Below, in pieces: positions 41,509 through 51,824 of a DNA stretch of 64,000 bases. The notes beneath the pieces are model-generated. The model was given only the letters and a program-made list of their open reading frames with translations. It did not search any database and was not told the origin of the DNA. The translations under genes and the position numbers were made by a program. The DNA is from Mesorhizobium sp. PAMC28654 (GTDB taxonomy: Bacteria; Pseudomonadota; Alphaproteobacteria; Rhizobiales; Rhizobiaceae), in NCBI RefSeq assembly GCF_020616515.1, contig NZ_CP085135.1, forward strand, positions 3,224,001 to 3,288,000, in the 5' to 3' direction. The first letter of the stretch is position 1, and every line of letters begins with the position of its first letter.

Positions 41509-42499
41509 CACGCAACACCCCGCTTGCGAAGGGCGACATCGAGGGCGACCGCAATGGCGATCAGTAGGCCGAGGACAAAGCCCTGGACGGGCGTGCGCAC
41601 GCCCTGCAGCACCATGACGTTGGTGAGCAACTGGACGAAGACCAGCCCGGCGATGGCGCGCGGCACCGAGCCGAAACCGCCCATGATCGAGACGCCGCCG
41701 ACCACGACGGCGGTGATGGCGCTGAACTCGTAGCCGGTGCCGACCAGCGGCCGAGCGCTCTGCAGGGTCAATCCGAGCAACGCACCGCTCAGGCCCGAGC
41801 ACAATGCGGTGATGATGAAGGCGCCGGCCTTGACGGCGCGAACCGGCACGGCGCTGGCTTCGGCAGCGTTGTAGTTTCCGCCGGTAGCGATCGTCCACCG
41901 GCCCCAGAAGGAGCGGGACAGGACGAAGTTTCCGACGATGGCGATAGCCAGGAAGATCAGGGCGATGGTCGGGATGCCCAGCACGCGGCTTTTCACCAAT
42001 GCCGCCGAGGCCGGGTCCGTGCCGTAGACGATGACGCCGCCGACGGCCGCCTGGACGATGCCAAGCACGATCGTGCCGACGCCGAGCGTGGCGATGATCG
42101 GGTTGATGCCGACATAGCCGACGAGCAATCCGTTGACGAGGCCGCAGGCCCCGGCCAGAGCGACGGCCAGGATGAAGGCCGGAACCGGGCCGATCATGGG
42201 CTGCAGGGCAAGCGACAGGATGGCGCCGCAGGCGATCGTCGCCGGCACGGAAAGATCGGCCAGACCGCCAACGACGAGAACGAAGGTCATGCCCACCACG
42301 ACAATGCCGACGATGGCCATCGAGGTCAGGACATTGACCAGATTACCAGTGGTGAAGAACACCGGGCTGGCGAGCGACCCGTAGAGCACCACCGCCAGGA
42401 TGGCGATGAGGAGGCCCGCGCGTGATGCCGTATCAACGAACCGATTGCCACGGTTGAAGCGTGGATTTGTACGATCCTGCATGGAGAGGGCGATGTCCG

Positions 42500-42503
<4 letters not shown>
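41508..42503 (-). CDS. Sugar ABC transporter permease, CUT2 type (first permease)
   Basis: 331 residues from ATG 42503, overlapping the ATPase stop by four bases (ATGA). Typical blocks are VVGGLADLSVPATIACGAIL, LSRSFWGRWTIATGGNYNAAEASAV and FSAITAVVVGGVSIMGGFGSVPRAI. In the first block the usual GGIDLS reads GGLADLS. It pairs with the 40546 product. All four transporter genes are tightly coupled. Confidence 0.93.
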
Positions 42504-43999
<1,496 letters not shown>

Positions 44000-44061
44000 C
44001 CCGTCCCTCACCCGTTCCCGATTTCAGATGCGTGGCGGCCGCGCTGCAGCCTTCGTTGTCC

Positions 44062-44079
44062 TATAACACTAATATAATA
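44062..44079. promoter_or_regulatory. Candidate GntR operator, copy 2, upstream of the sugar ABC transporter
   Basis: TATAACACTAATATAATA matches the 18-bp palindrome at 46729-46746 at 14 of 18 positions. It lies 63 bases upstream of the ATPase start codon, in the 124-base space after the lactonase gene. Confidence 0.65.
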
Positions 44080-44123
44080 CCCGATGCAAGGATTGTCCCG
44101 CATGGTTCTTGGGCAGTTCGGCA

Positions 44124-44972
44124 TCAGATCGACAGCTGGTAGAAACGGACGGCGTTCAGGCCGTAAACGGCAGCCTGCTGATCCTTCGATAGCTGAGGAT
44201 CGAGAACAGTGCGCAGCGCGTTGAGCGCCTCGGCATAACTGCCCGCCAGCAGGCAGACAGGCCAGTCACTGCCGAACATCAGGCGATCGGCCCCGAAAGA
44301 GAGCAGCGCCTGGTCGACATAGGGTTTCAGGTCTTGCGGACGCCAGTTGCCGTGATCGGCCTCGGTGATCATCCCCGAGAGCTTGCAGAAGACATTGGGA
44401 AAGGCTGCAATGCGCTGCAGGTCGCTGGCCCAGCCATTGAACGCGCCGGATGCGATGGACGGCTTCGAGATGTGATCGATCACCGCCCTTAATCCGGGCA
44501 CGGCTTCGAGGGCCTTGGCGACGTTTCTGAGGTGGCGGGGATAAGTCAGGACATCGAAGGCAACGCCGCGCTCGGCAATGACACGCAGGCTGGAGATAAC
44601 AGCCGGCCGCAGGATGTAGCCATCATCAGCCAGGTCCTGCAGCATGGGCCGCAGGCCGACGAATTTGGGATTGGCAATCAGCGTATCAAGCTTGGCGGCG
44701 AAGGCCGGGGCCTCCATATCGAGCCAGCCGACCACGCCGGCGACAAAATCGGCCTCGCTGGCAAGCGCCAGCAGGAAGGCGGTTTCGTCCTCCGTCTGTG
44801 CGGCCTGGACGACGACCGTCTTGTCGACCCCAGCCTTGCGCAGGAGCGGCGCCATGTCTTGCGGCAGGTAATCGCGGTAGAGCGGCAGCCCCATGCCCGG
44901 CGACATCCAATGATAGTCGCCACGGTCGACCCGCCAGAAATGGTGATGCGCATCAACGATGGGGGCAGCCAT
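44124..44972 (-). CDS. Amidohydrolase-family sugar lactonase (L-fucono-1,5-lactonase-like)
   Basis: 282 residues of the COG3618 amidohydrolase group. The N-terminal metal motif is VDAHHHFW, followed by YLPQDMAPLLRKAGV, VVQAAQTEDETAFLLALA, GLRPMLQDL, VIDHISKP and the C-terminal metal-site Asp in LMFGSDWPVCLL. Characterised members open L-fucono- and L-rhamnono-lactones. Neighbouring FAH hydrolase, SDR and mutarotase genes support this. AGAGGAG lies seven bases before the ATG. It is the third gene of the SDR-FAH-lactonase run. Confidence 0.9.
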   Translation of the reverse strand: MAAPIVDAHHHFWRVDRGDYHWMSPGMGLPLYRDYLPQDMAPLLRKAGVDKTVVVQAAQTEDETAFLLALASEADFVAGVVGWLDMEAPAFAAKLDTLIANPKFVGLRPMLQDLADDGYILRPAVISSLRVIAERGVAFDVLTYPRHLRNVAKALEAVPGLRAVIDHISKPSIASGAFNGWASDLQRIAAFPNVFCKLSGMITEADHGNWRPQDLKPYVDQALLSFGADRLMFGSDWPVCLLAGSYAEALNALRTVLDPQLSKDQQAAVYGLNAVRFYQLSI

Positions 44973-44992
44973 GGCGGGCTCCTCTCGCGATC

Positions 44993-45838
44993 TCAGCCGT
45001 CGGCGCGGACGTGCTGTTTCTGTGATCCAAGCCCGTCAATGCCGAGTTCGACGACATCTCCCGGCTTGAGCCAGCGCTGCGGCTTCATGCCCATGCCGAC
45101 GCCGGGCGGCGTGCCGGTGGAGATGATGTCGCCGGGATGCAGCGACATGAACCGCGACAGGTAGGAGACCAGATGGGCGACGCCATAGACCATGGTCTTG
45201 GTCGATCCGTTCTGCATGGTCTCGCCATTGACGGTCAGCCACATCTTGAGGTTCTGCGGATCGGCTATCTCGTCCCTGGTGACCAGCCATGGGCCGGTTG
45301 GGCCAAACGTGTCACAGCTCTTGCCCTTGGTCCACTGGCCCTGGCGCTCTGTCTGGAACGCCCGTTCGGACACGTCATGCGCCACGCAATAGCCGGCTAC
45401 ATAATCGAGCGCCTCGGCCTCGGAGACATACTTCGCGGTCTTGCCTATGATGATGCCAAGTTCGACTTCCCAATCGGTTTTCTGCGAACCGCGCGGGATC
45501 AGCACATCGTCGTCGGGACCGACGATCGCCGAGGTGGCCTTCATGAAGATGACCGGCTCGGACGGCACCGCCATGCCCGACTCCGCGGCATGATCGGCAT
45601 AGTTCAGGCCAATGCAGATGAACTTGCCGGTGCCGGTAACGCACGGACCCAGCCGGGGATTGCCCTCGACCTTCGGCAGCGAGGCCGGATCGATGGCCGC
45701 CAGACGCGCGAGGCTTTCGGGCGAGATGTCGGTTCCGCCGACATCGGCAACCCTTCCGCTGAGGTCGCGAATGTTACCGTCGGCATCCAGAAGGCCGGGT
45801 TTCTCGGCGCCCGAGGGGCCGTAACGCAGCAGTTTCAT
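44993..45838 (-). CDS. Fumarylacetoacetase-family hydrolase, 2,4-diketo-3-deoxy-L-fuconate hydrolase-like
   Basis: 281 residues. FAH-fold motifs: FICIGLNYADHAAESG, EPVIFMKATSAIVGPDD, DWEVELGIIIGKTAKYVS (metal-site Glu residues), VAHDVSERAFQTERQGQWTKGKS, FGPTGPWLVT and IISTGTPPGVGMGMKP. In the non-phosphorylating L-fucose route, this type splits 2,4-diketo-3-deoxy-L-fuconate into pyruvate and lactate. It is 15 bases from the SDR gene that would supply the diketo acid. A related L-rhamnose version cannot be ruled out by sequence. Confidence 0.92.
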   Translation of the reverse strand: MKLLRYGPSGAEKPGLLDADGNIRDLSGRVADVGGTDISPESLARLAAIDPASLPKVEGNPRLGPCVTGTGKFICIGLNYADHAAESGMAVPSEPVIFMKATSAIVGPDDDVLIPRGSQKTDWEVELGIIIGKTAKYVSEAEALDYVAGYCVAHDVSERAFQTERQGQWTKGKSCDTFGPTGPWLVTRDEIADPQNLKMWLTVNGETMQNGSTKTMVYGVAHLVSYLSRFMSLHPGDIISTGTPPGVGMGMKPQRWLKPGDVVELGIDGLGSQKQHVRADG

Positions 45839-45853
45839 CTGATTACTCCGGGG

Positions 45854-46603
45854 TCAATAGGTGGCGCGGCCGCCGGACAGGTCGAAGACGGCGCCGGTGG
45901 TGAAACTGTTTTCCTTCGAGACCAGCCACGCCACCATGTTGGCGGCTTCGTCGACTTCGAGGAAGCGGGCGCGCGGGATCTTCGACAGCATGTAGTCGAT
46001 GTGTTCCTGCTTCATCTGGTCGAAGATCGGCGTGCGCGCCGCGGCCGGCGTGATGCAGTTGACGGCGATGTCGAGCCCGGCCAGTTCCTTGCCGAGCGAC
46101 TTGGTCATGCCGATGACGGCGGCCTTCGACGCCGAATATGCTGATGCGTTGGGGTTGCCTTCCTTGCCGGCGATCGAGGCGACGTTGACGATGCGGCCGT
46201 AGCCTTGCGCCTTCATCGACGGCACGACGGCGCGGTTGACGTGAAAAGTGCCATGCAGGTTGATGTCGATGACCCGCTTCCAATCCGCGACCGGATAGGT
46301 TTCCAACGTGTGGTTGGGACCGGCGATGCCCGCCGAATTGACCAGGATCGACACAGGCCCGAGCGCGGACTCTGTGCGGCCGTGCGCCGCCACGACGGCG
46401 TCGGCATCGACGATGTCGACCACGACCGTCTCGACCGCGCCACCGCCCAGTTCCGCCTTGGCCGCCTGCAAGCGATCGCCATTGACGTCCCACAGGCACA
46501 CCTTGGCGCCGGAGGCCAGGATGCGCTTTGCGAAGGCAAGGCCCAGGCCCTGCGCACCACCCGTCACGACAGCCACCTGACCGTCGAGATCAATCCTGTT
46601 CAT
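45854..46603 (-). CDS. SDR oxidoreductase, probable 2-keto-3-deoxy-L-fuconate dehydrogenase
   Basis: 249 residues from ATG 46603, with AAGGGAAGG upstream. Classical SDR: TGGAQGLGLAFAKRI (NAD site), NSAGIAGPN, catalytic Ser in VNVASIAGKEGN and YSASKAAVIG (Tyr-Lys). It is the first gene of the SDR-FAH-lactonase run and divergent from gntR. The FAH neighbour suggests it oxidises C4 of 2-keto-3-deoxy-L-fuconate; L-fucose dehydrogenase, also often an SDR, is the main alternative, as no other candidate for that step lies in the cluster. Confidence 0.9.
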   Translation of the reverse strand: MNRIDLDGQVAVVTGGAQGLGLAFAKRILASGAKVCLWDVNGDRLQAAKAELGGGAVETVVVDIVDADAVVAAHGRTESALGPVSILVNSAGIAGPNHTLETYPVADWKRVIDINLHGTFHVNRAVVPSMKAQGYGRIVNVASIAGKEGNPNASAYSASKAAVIGMTKSLGKELAGLDIAVNCITPAAARTPIFDQMKQEHIDYMLSKIPRARFLEVDEAANMVAWLVSKENSFTTGAVFDLSGGRATY

Positions 46604-46717
46604 CGGCAAGCCTTCCCTTGAATAATGATTGGGTCTTGAAGAATGTTGGGATCCGCTTGGGACCATGTCCTCGCGCGGCGGCGCTTCTCGCTCCCGATCG
46701 TCCCGCCGCCAGCACGA

Positions 46718-46746
46718 TTGCTCTTGCACATTACACTAGTATAATG
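46718..46746 (+). promoter_or_regulatory. gntR promoter with overlapping 18-bp operator (copy 1)
   Basis: The near-perfect palindrome CATTACACTAGTATAATG (46729-46746) includes the -10-like TATAAT (46740-46745); TTGCTC at 46718-46723 is a possible -35 with a 16-base spacer. It stands 106 bases before the gntR start and about 126 bases before the divergent SDR start. Related sites lie at 44062 and 49196. A regulator bound here would block the gntR promoter. Confidence 0.7.
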
Positions 46747-46851
46747 CAAGCCTTCAATCGTGCCTTGGATGCCGAGCGGATTGAATTGTACCAGTCTGGC
46801 GCCCAATGGTATGCGAACGCCGCTCGACAGGAAGCGGCAGGGACAAACGTC

Positions 46852-47610
46852 ATGGCTTCGAGACCATCGGATACGACAGGCAGACCGCAGGCGGCACAAG
46901 GCGGCGAAGACAGGCTGACCGAGTTCCTGCAAGGCGTGTCGTTGAACCGCGCCATTCCGCTGCGGGACCAGATCTATGCGCTGGTGCGCAAGGCGATCGT
47001 CACCGGCAAGCTCGCGCCGGGGGCGCCGATCAACGAGATCGAGATCGCCAACAAGCTCGGCATCTCCCGCACGCCGGTGCGCGAGGCGGTCAAGAAGGTC
47101 AGCGACGAGGGCCTGATCGAGGTCTTCGCCCAGAACGGCACCTTCGTCGCCGATATCAGCCGCAAGCAGGTCGAGGAGGCCTACATCATCCGCATCGCGC
47201 TCGAACTCGAGAGCATCAAGCGGGCAGCGGTCGTCATCGAGACCCATCATATCCAGGACCTGGAAGACATCATCAACGCCCATGAGACCGCGGTGAAGCG
47301 CGGGCGTTTCGACGAGGCGATCGCCAGGGATGACGACTTTCATCGCTACATCGCCGAGGTGAACGGCCTCGCCATGCTGTGGAAGGTCGTCGACGTCTCG
47401 AAAGCGCAGATGGATCGCTGCCGGCTGTTGTCGCTGCCCTCGCCCGGCGCCGGCCAGGAGACGATCGCCCAGCACCGCGCCATCCTCGACGCTCTTGCCA
47501 GACGCGACCAGGCCGGTTCCATGACGGCGCTGCGGACGCATCTCGAGACATCGCTGCGCAACACGATCTCGCTGCTCGACGCCGAGCCCGCTTCGCTGCT
47601 GATCGCCTGA
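46852..47610 (+). CDS. GntR-family regulator, FCD type (probable L-fucose-cluster regulator)
   Basis: 252 residues from ATG 46852; earlier in-frame starts would place the operator inside the gene. The winged helix is LRDQIYALVRKAIVTGKLAPG with NKLGISRTPVREAVKKVSDEGLI, followed by the FCD domain (AYIIRIALELESIKRAAV, DDDFHRYIAEVNGL, HRAILDALARRDQAGSM). It sits between the catabolic operon and the dehydratase gene. The three similar palindromes at its own promoter, the transporter promoter and the dehydratase/mutarotase promoter are its likely targets. Confidence 0.93.
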   Translation: MASRPSDTTGRPQAAQGGEDRLTEFLQGVSLNRAIPLRDQIYALVRKAIVTGKLAPGAPINEIEIANKLGISRTPVREAVKKVSDEGLIEVFAQNGTFVADISRKQVEEAYIIRIALELESIKRAAVVIETHHIQDLEDIINAHETAVKRGRFDEAIARDDDFHRYIAEVNGLAMLWKVVDVSKAQMDRCRLLSLPSPGAGQETIAQHRAILDALARRDQAGSMTALRTHLETSLRNTISLLDAEPASLLIA

Positions 47611-47625
47611 ACCGGCAGTTGGGCG

Positions 47626-49137
47626 CTACATGGTGGCGCCGACCGACCACGGCACGAACTCGCTGTCGCCGTAGCCCAGCAGTTCGGATTTGGTGCGCTC
47701 GCCCGAAGCCACGGCGAGGATTTTCAGCAGGATCTCCTCTCCCTTGTCGGCCAGCGAAGCGCCATCGAGGACATCGCCGCAATTGAGGTCCATGTCCTCG
47801 ATCATCTTTTCATAGATCAGCGAATTGGAGGCGAGCTTGATCGACGGCGTCGGCTTGCAGCCGAAGGCGGAGCCACGGCCGGTGGTGAAGCAGAGCATGT
47901 TGGCACCACCGGCGACCTGGCCCGTCGCCGAGACCGGGTCGTAGCCGGGCGTATCCATGAAGACGAGGCCATTGGTCGTGACGGGTTCGGCGTAATTGAA
48001 GACGCCGGTGAGATTGGTGGAACCGCCCTTGGCGGCCGCCCCAAGCGACTTTTCCAGGATGGTGGTCAGGCCGCCGGCCTTGTTGCCCGGCGAAGGGTTG
48101 TTGTTCATCTCCATATTGTGCCGCGCGGTGTAGTCCTCCCACCAGCGGATGCGTTCGGCCAGTTTCTCGCCGATCCCGGCATTCTCGGCGCGACGCATCA
48201 AGAGATGCTCGGCGCCATAAATCTCCGGGGTCTCGGAGAGGATCGCCGTGCCGCCCTCGGCGACCAGCAGATCGACCGCGACGCCGAGCGCCGGATTGGC
48301 TGTTATGCCCGAATAACCGTCGGAGCCGCCGCATTGCAGCGCCAGCATCAGTTCCGAGGCCGGCGCCTGCGTGCGCTCGGTCTGGTTGACGACCGCGAGC
48401 ATGTCGTGGATGGCCTTGACGCCGGCCTCCACGGTCTTGCGGGTGCCGCCGACCTCCTGGATCGTCAGCGTGCGGAAGGTGGTGTCTTCGCTGATGCCAT
48501 AGGACTGCATCCAGCGCGGGATCTGGAAGGCTTCGCAGCCCAGCCCGACCATCAGCACGCCGCCAATGTTGGGGTTGGTGGCAAAGCCCCATTGCGTGCG
48601 CTTCAAGAGTTCATAGGCCTCGCCATGCGTGTCGAGGCCGCAGCCTGTGCCGTGCACCAGCGAGATGACGCCATCGATGTTCGGGTAATCGGCGAGAATG
48701 CCCGAGCGGTTGACCTGGTCGGCTATGAACCGTGACGCGGTGGCCGAGCAGTTCACCGAGGTCAGCACCGCGATGTAATTGCGCGTGCCGTATTTGCCGT
48801 TGGCGCGCCTGAAGCCCTGGAAGGTGCGGCGCCGCTCCGGCGCGACATAGCGCGTCGGCTTTGCGTCGACGCCGAACTGGTAGTCGCGGTCGAAGGCATG
48901 GAGATAGACATTGTGTTCGTGCACCCACGTGCCCGGCGCGATGTCCTCCCTGGCGAAGCCGATGACCTGACCGTATTTGACGATTGCTCCGTCCTTGGCG
49001 ATCGGCTGGACCGCCATCTTGTGCCCGCGCGGAACGCGCTGCGCGGCGGTGGCAGTCCCCACCTCGTCACCAGGGGACAGGGAGTCGATCGCCAGGACAA
49101 TGTTGTCGGCGTCTGTCAGTCGAATAGTGCGCGCCAT
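47626..49137 (-). CDS. UxaA/GarD-family sugar-acid dehydratase (candidate L-fuconate dehydratase)
   Basis: 503 residues with an N-terminal SAF-like domain (DNIVLAIDSLSPGDEV, VPRGHKMAVQPIAKDGAIVKYG) and a large C-terminal dehydratase domain (GFRRANGKYGTRNYIAVLTSVNCS, HGTGCGLDTHGEAYELLKR, LALQCGGSDGYSGITANPALG, SPGNKAGGLTTILEKSLGA, RGSAFGCKPTPSIKLASN). The family includes altronate and galactarate dehydratases, using iron or manganese. Here it would dehydrate the aldonic acid made by the lactonase, presumably L-fuconate, to 2-keto-3-deoxy acid. It converges with gntR and is divergent from the mutarotase gene. Confidence 0.9.
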   Translation of the reverse strand: MARTIRLTDADNIVLAIDSLSPGDEVGTATAAQRVPRGHKMAVQPIAKDGAIVKYGQVIGFAREDIAPGTWVHEHNVYLHAFDRDYQFGVDAKPTRYVAPERRRTFQGFRRANGKYGTRNYIAVLTSVNCSATASRFIADQVNRSGILADYPNIDGVISLVHGTGCGLDTHGEAYELLKRTQWGFATNPNIGGVLMVGLGCEAFQIPRWMQSYGISEDTTFRTLTIQEVGGTRKTVEAGVKAIHDMLAVVNQTERTQAPASELMLALQCGGSDGYSGITANPALGVAVDLLVAEGGTAILSETPEIYGAEHLLMRRAENAGIGEKLAERIRWWEDYTARHNMEMNNNPSPGNKAGGLTTILEKSLGAAAKGGSTNLTGVFNYAEPVTTNGLVFMDTPGYDPVSATGQVAGGANMLCFTTGRGSAFGCKPTPSIKLASNSLIYEKMIEDMDLNCGDVLDGASLADKGEEILLKILAVASGERTKSELLGYGDSEFVPWSVGATM

Positions 49138-49195
49138 GGTACCGTCGGGGTGTGAGAGAAGGCGCGACGGGAACTCTTGCCAACGCGCGTTATGG

Positions 49196-49213
49196 AAGAA
49201 TACTAATATAACA
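49196..49213. promoter_or_regulatory. Candidate GntR operator, copy 3, between dehydratase and mutarotase genes
   Basis: The site shares the core ACTAATATAA with copy 2 and ACTARTATAA with all copies (11 of 18 positions identical to copy 1). It lies 59 bases before the dehydratase start and 78 bases before the mutarotase start, so it could serve both. Confidence 0.55.
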
Positions 49214-49290
49214 GGCAGAAGCGGTCAAGGCGACAGGCTGCGTTTGGAGCCGCTTTGGCCCAACGCCTATTTGATTGAGGGAGCTTGAGA

Positions 49291-49620
49291 ATGACCCGCA
49301 TGGGCCTTTGCATCGGACTGAAGCCGGAGGTGATCGCGCACTACAAGGAACTTCACGCGGCGGTGTGGCCGGAGGTGCTGGCGGCGATCACGGCGGCGAA
49401 CATCCGCAACTATTCGATCTTCCTGCGCGAGCCTGAAAACCTGCTGTTCGCCACCTGGGAATATGTGGGCGGGGATTTCGACGCGGACATGGAATTGATG
49501 AAGCAGAACCCGGCCATGCAGGAATGGTGGACAATCTGCGATCCGCTGCAGCAGCCGCTCGAGACGCGGGCGCCCGGGGAATGGTGGGCACGGATGGAGC
49601 CGGTGTTCTTCCACGCCTGA
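49291..49620 (+). CDS. DUF718/RhaM-type sugar mutarotase (probable L-fucose mutarotase)
   Basis: 109 residues, the usual length. The sequence has the family's GLCIGLKPEVIAHYKELHAAVWPEVL (with the active-site His), NIRNYSIFLREPENLLFATWEYVGG and the C-terminal WWARMEPVFFHA. These enzymes interconvert alpha and beta anomers of L-rhamnose or L-fucose. The other genes of this cluster favour L-fucose. GAGGGAG lies about ten bases upstream of the ATG. It is divergent from the dehydratase gene and shares operator copy 3. Confidence 0.93.
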   Translation: MTRMGLCIGLKPEVIAHYKELHAAVWPEVLAAITAANIRNYSIFLREPENLLFATWEYVGGDFDADMELMKQNPAMQEWWTICDPLQQPLETRAPGEWWARMEPVFFHA

Positions 49621-49722
49621 GCGATTCCGCCCGGAAGCGAGGGCAAGGCGCAGATGGCCTTGTCAGCGCGTTACCGGGCGTCACCTCGTCGGAATTATAG
49701 AATCGTAAGCCGGCATACGATC

Positions 49723-50769
49723 TCAATCGTGCTTCGCGGCGCGCAACAGCATGCCGAAGAGGTCGCGCGGCTCGTCGGGATCGGCGAGCAGGTCAAGCTC
49801 CTCGTAGAGACCGGTACGGGCAAGCTGGTCGCGAACGTAGCGCAGCGCCGAGAAATCCTCGGTGGCGAAGCCGACGGAATCAAACAGCGTCACCGCCTGG
49901 TTGTTGACGCGCCCTTGGGCCGTTCCCGCCATCACCTCCCACAATTCGACGACGGCATGATCCAGATCGAGTTGCTGTATCTCGCCTTCGATGCGCGTCT
50001 GCGGCGTGTACTCGACGAAAATCTGCGAGCGCAGCAGGATGTCACGATGCAGTTCGGTCTTGCCGGGGCAATCGCCGCCGACCGCATTGATGTGGACGCC
50101 GCTGCCCACCATGTTGTCGGTGAGGATGGTCGCATACTGCTTGTCGGCCGTCACCGTGGTGATGATCTGCGCTCCCTCAACGGCGGCATGCGCCGAGGAA
50201 CAGGAGGTGATCTCAAACCCCAGCCCCGCCAGATTGTCAGCGCATTTGCGCGTGGCCGCCGGGTCGATGTCGTAGAGGCGCAGCTTGTTGACGCCGAGCA
50301 GCGCCTTGAAGGCCAGCGCCTGGAACTCCGACTGGGCGCCGTTGCCGATGATGGCCATGCAGTCCGCGCCCTTGGGCGCCAGGTACTTGGCGGCGACGGC
50401 TGACGTGGCGGCGGTGCGCAAGGCGGTCAGGATGGTCATCTCCGAAAGCAGCATCGGATAGCCGTTGCCGACATCGGCGAGAACGCCGAAGGCGGTGACC
50501 GTCTGGCGACCGTCACGCGTATTTTTGGGATGGCCGTTGACGTATTTGAAGCCGTAAAGCCGGCCATCGCTTGTCGGCATCAGTTCGATGACGCCGTCGA
50601 TGCTGTGCGAGGCGACGCGCGGCGTCTTGTCGAACAGCGCCCAGCGGCGAAAGTCCTCTTCGATATAGCCAGCGAGATCGGTGAGGAATCGGTCGACGCC
50701 GATGGCAAGCACCAGCTTCATCATGTGGTCGACGCTGACGAAGGGGACGATGTTCAGTCTGGCGGTCAT
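49723..50769 (-). CDS. Ornithine cyclodeaminase
   Basis: 348 residues, normal length. The N-terminal NIVPFVSVDHMMKLVLAIG, the substrate-binding KYVNGHPKNTRDGRQTV, the Rossmann segment CMAIIGNGAQSEFQALAF, LYDIDPAATRKCADNL and AVGGDCPGKTELHRDIL are those of bacterial ornithine cyclodeaminases, which turn ornithine into proline and ammonia with tightly bound NAD. It is three bases downstream of the arginase gene, giving arginine to ornithine to proline in two steps. The related mu-crystallin/ketimine reductase group is a less likely alternative. Confidence 0.93.
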   Translation of the reverse strand: MTARLNIVPFVSVDHMMKLVLAIGVDRFLTDLAGYIEEDFRRWALFDKTPRVASHSIDGVIELMPTSDGRLYGFKYVNGHPKNTRDGRQTVTAFGVLADVGNGYPMLLSEMTILTALRTAATSAVAAKYLAPKGADCMAIIGNGAQSEFQALAFKALLGVNKLRLYDIDPAATRKCADNLAGLGFEITSCSSAHAAVEGAQIITTVTADKQYATILTDNMVGSGVHINAVGGDCPGKTELHRDILLRSQIFVEYTPQTRIEGEIQQLDLDHAVVELWEVMAGTAQGRVNNQAVTLFDSVGFATEDFSALRYVRDQLARTGLYEELDLLADPDEPRDLFGMLLRAAKHD

Positions 50770-50772
50770 CGG

Positions 50773-51693
50773 TCAAAAGCTCCTGGTCGGCCGGTCCATG
50801 ATGCGGCGGCCCATCAGGCTTGCCGTCAGGTCGACCATCAGCGTGGCGGTGCGGCCGCGCTCATCGAGAAAAGGATTGAGCTCGACGAGGTCGAGACTGC
50901 TGACCAGGCCGCTGTCCGAGAGCATTTCCATGACCAGATGCGCCTCGCGGAACGTCGCGCCGCCCGGCACGGTCGTGCCGACCGCCGGCGCGATGGACGG
51001 ATCGAGGAAGTCGACGTCGAGACTGACATGCAGAAGGCCGTTTTCGGCCGTCACCCGTTCCAGGAAAGCCCGCAGGAGCGGCGCGATGCCATGTTCGTCG
51101 ATGGCGCGCATGTCGTGCACGGTGACGCCCGCGGCGCGCAGCGCCTGCCGCTCGGCCGGGTCGACGCTGCGGAGACCCAATGTGCAGATGCGGGCGGGGT
51201 CGACTCGCTCCGGCAGGTCGGGGAAATAGCCGTGGAAGCCGGGCTGGCCGCTGGCGTACGCAAGCGGCACGCCATGCAGATTGCCGCTGGCCGTCGTGTC
51301 GAGCGTGTGGAAATCCGGGTGCGCATCGAGCCACAGTACAAACAGGGGCCGGCCGACCTGGGCAGCGCGGCGGGCAATCCCCGAAAGGGTCCCAGCCGAA
51401 ATGCTGTGGTCGCCGCCGAGGAAGATCGGCATGGCATCGGCGCTGGCGGCATAGGCGGCGTCGGCGATCCCTGCCGTCCAGGCTGAAATCTCCGGCAGCG
51501 CCTTCAGCGCCAGATTGCCATGGGTGAGCGGGCGCATCGGCGCCGGCGCGATGGTGCCGAGATCGGCAACCGCATGGCCGAGCTCCCTCAGCGCACCGAC
51601 CAGCCCCGCCGTCCGCAAGGCACTCGGGCCCATTTCGCAGCCCATCCGGCCAGTGCCGTCCTGCACCGGCGCGCCCAATATATTGCAATTCAT
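50773..51693 (-). CDS. Arginase
   Basis: 306 residues from ATG 51693. Manganese motifs of the ureohydrolase family are complete: FLGGDHSISAG, WLDAHPDFHT, SLDVDFLDPSIAPAVGT and LNPFLDERGRTA. GAPVQDGTGRMGCEMGPSAL at the N-terminus and 306 residues fit true arginases rather than agmatinases. It hydrolyses arginine to ornithine and urea. It is co-transcribed with the cyclodeaminase gene and is divergent from an Lrp/AsnC regulator, which probably responds to an amino acid. No urease gene is nearby. Confidence 0.95.
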   Translation of the reverse strand: MNCNILGAPVQDGTGRMGCEMGPSALRTAGLVGALRELGHAVADLGTIAPAPMRPLTHGNLALKALPEISAWTAGIADAAYAASADAMPIFLGGDHSISAGTLSGIARRAAQVGRPLFVLWLDAHPDFHTLDTTASGNLHGVPLAYASGQPGFHGYFPDLPERVDPARICTLGLRSVDPAERQALRAAGVTVHDMRAIDEHGIAPLLRAFLERVTAENGLLHVSLDVDFLDPSIAPAVGTTVPGGATFREAHLVMEMLSDSGLVSSLDLVELNPFLDERGRTATLMVDLTASLMGRRIMDRPTRSF

Positions 51694-51824
51694 TCCGCCA
51701 CTCTCCGTCTGCAACGTCGAATAGGGTTGAACCGCATCTGCCCGGCGGAATGAATAGTACCGATTGGCAAAAGCAGCAGAAGTATTTATCATTTTGACAG
51801 ATCAGGCTGCCATATTGGACAAGC

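Noticed and set aside
49644..49662. A terminator between the mutarotase and cyclodeaminase genes (CAAGGC/GCCTTG)
   Set aside because: A 6-bp stem without a following T-run is too weak to call.
51794..51824. A sigma-70 promoter for the Lrp/AsnC gene starting at TTGACA
   Set aside because: No -10 hexamer lies at a proper distance before the start codon.
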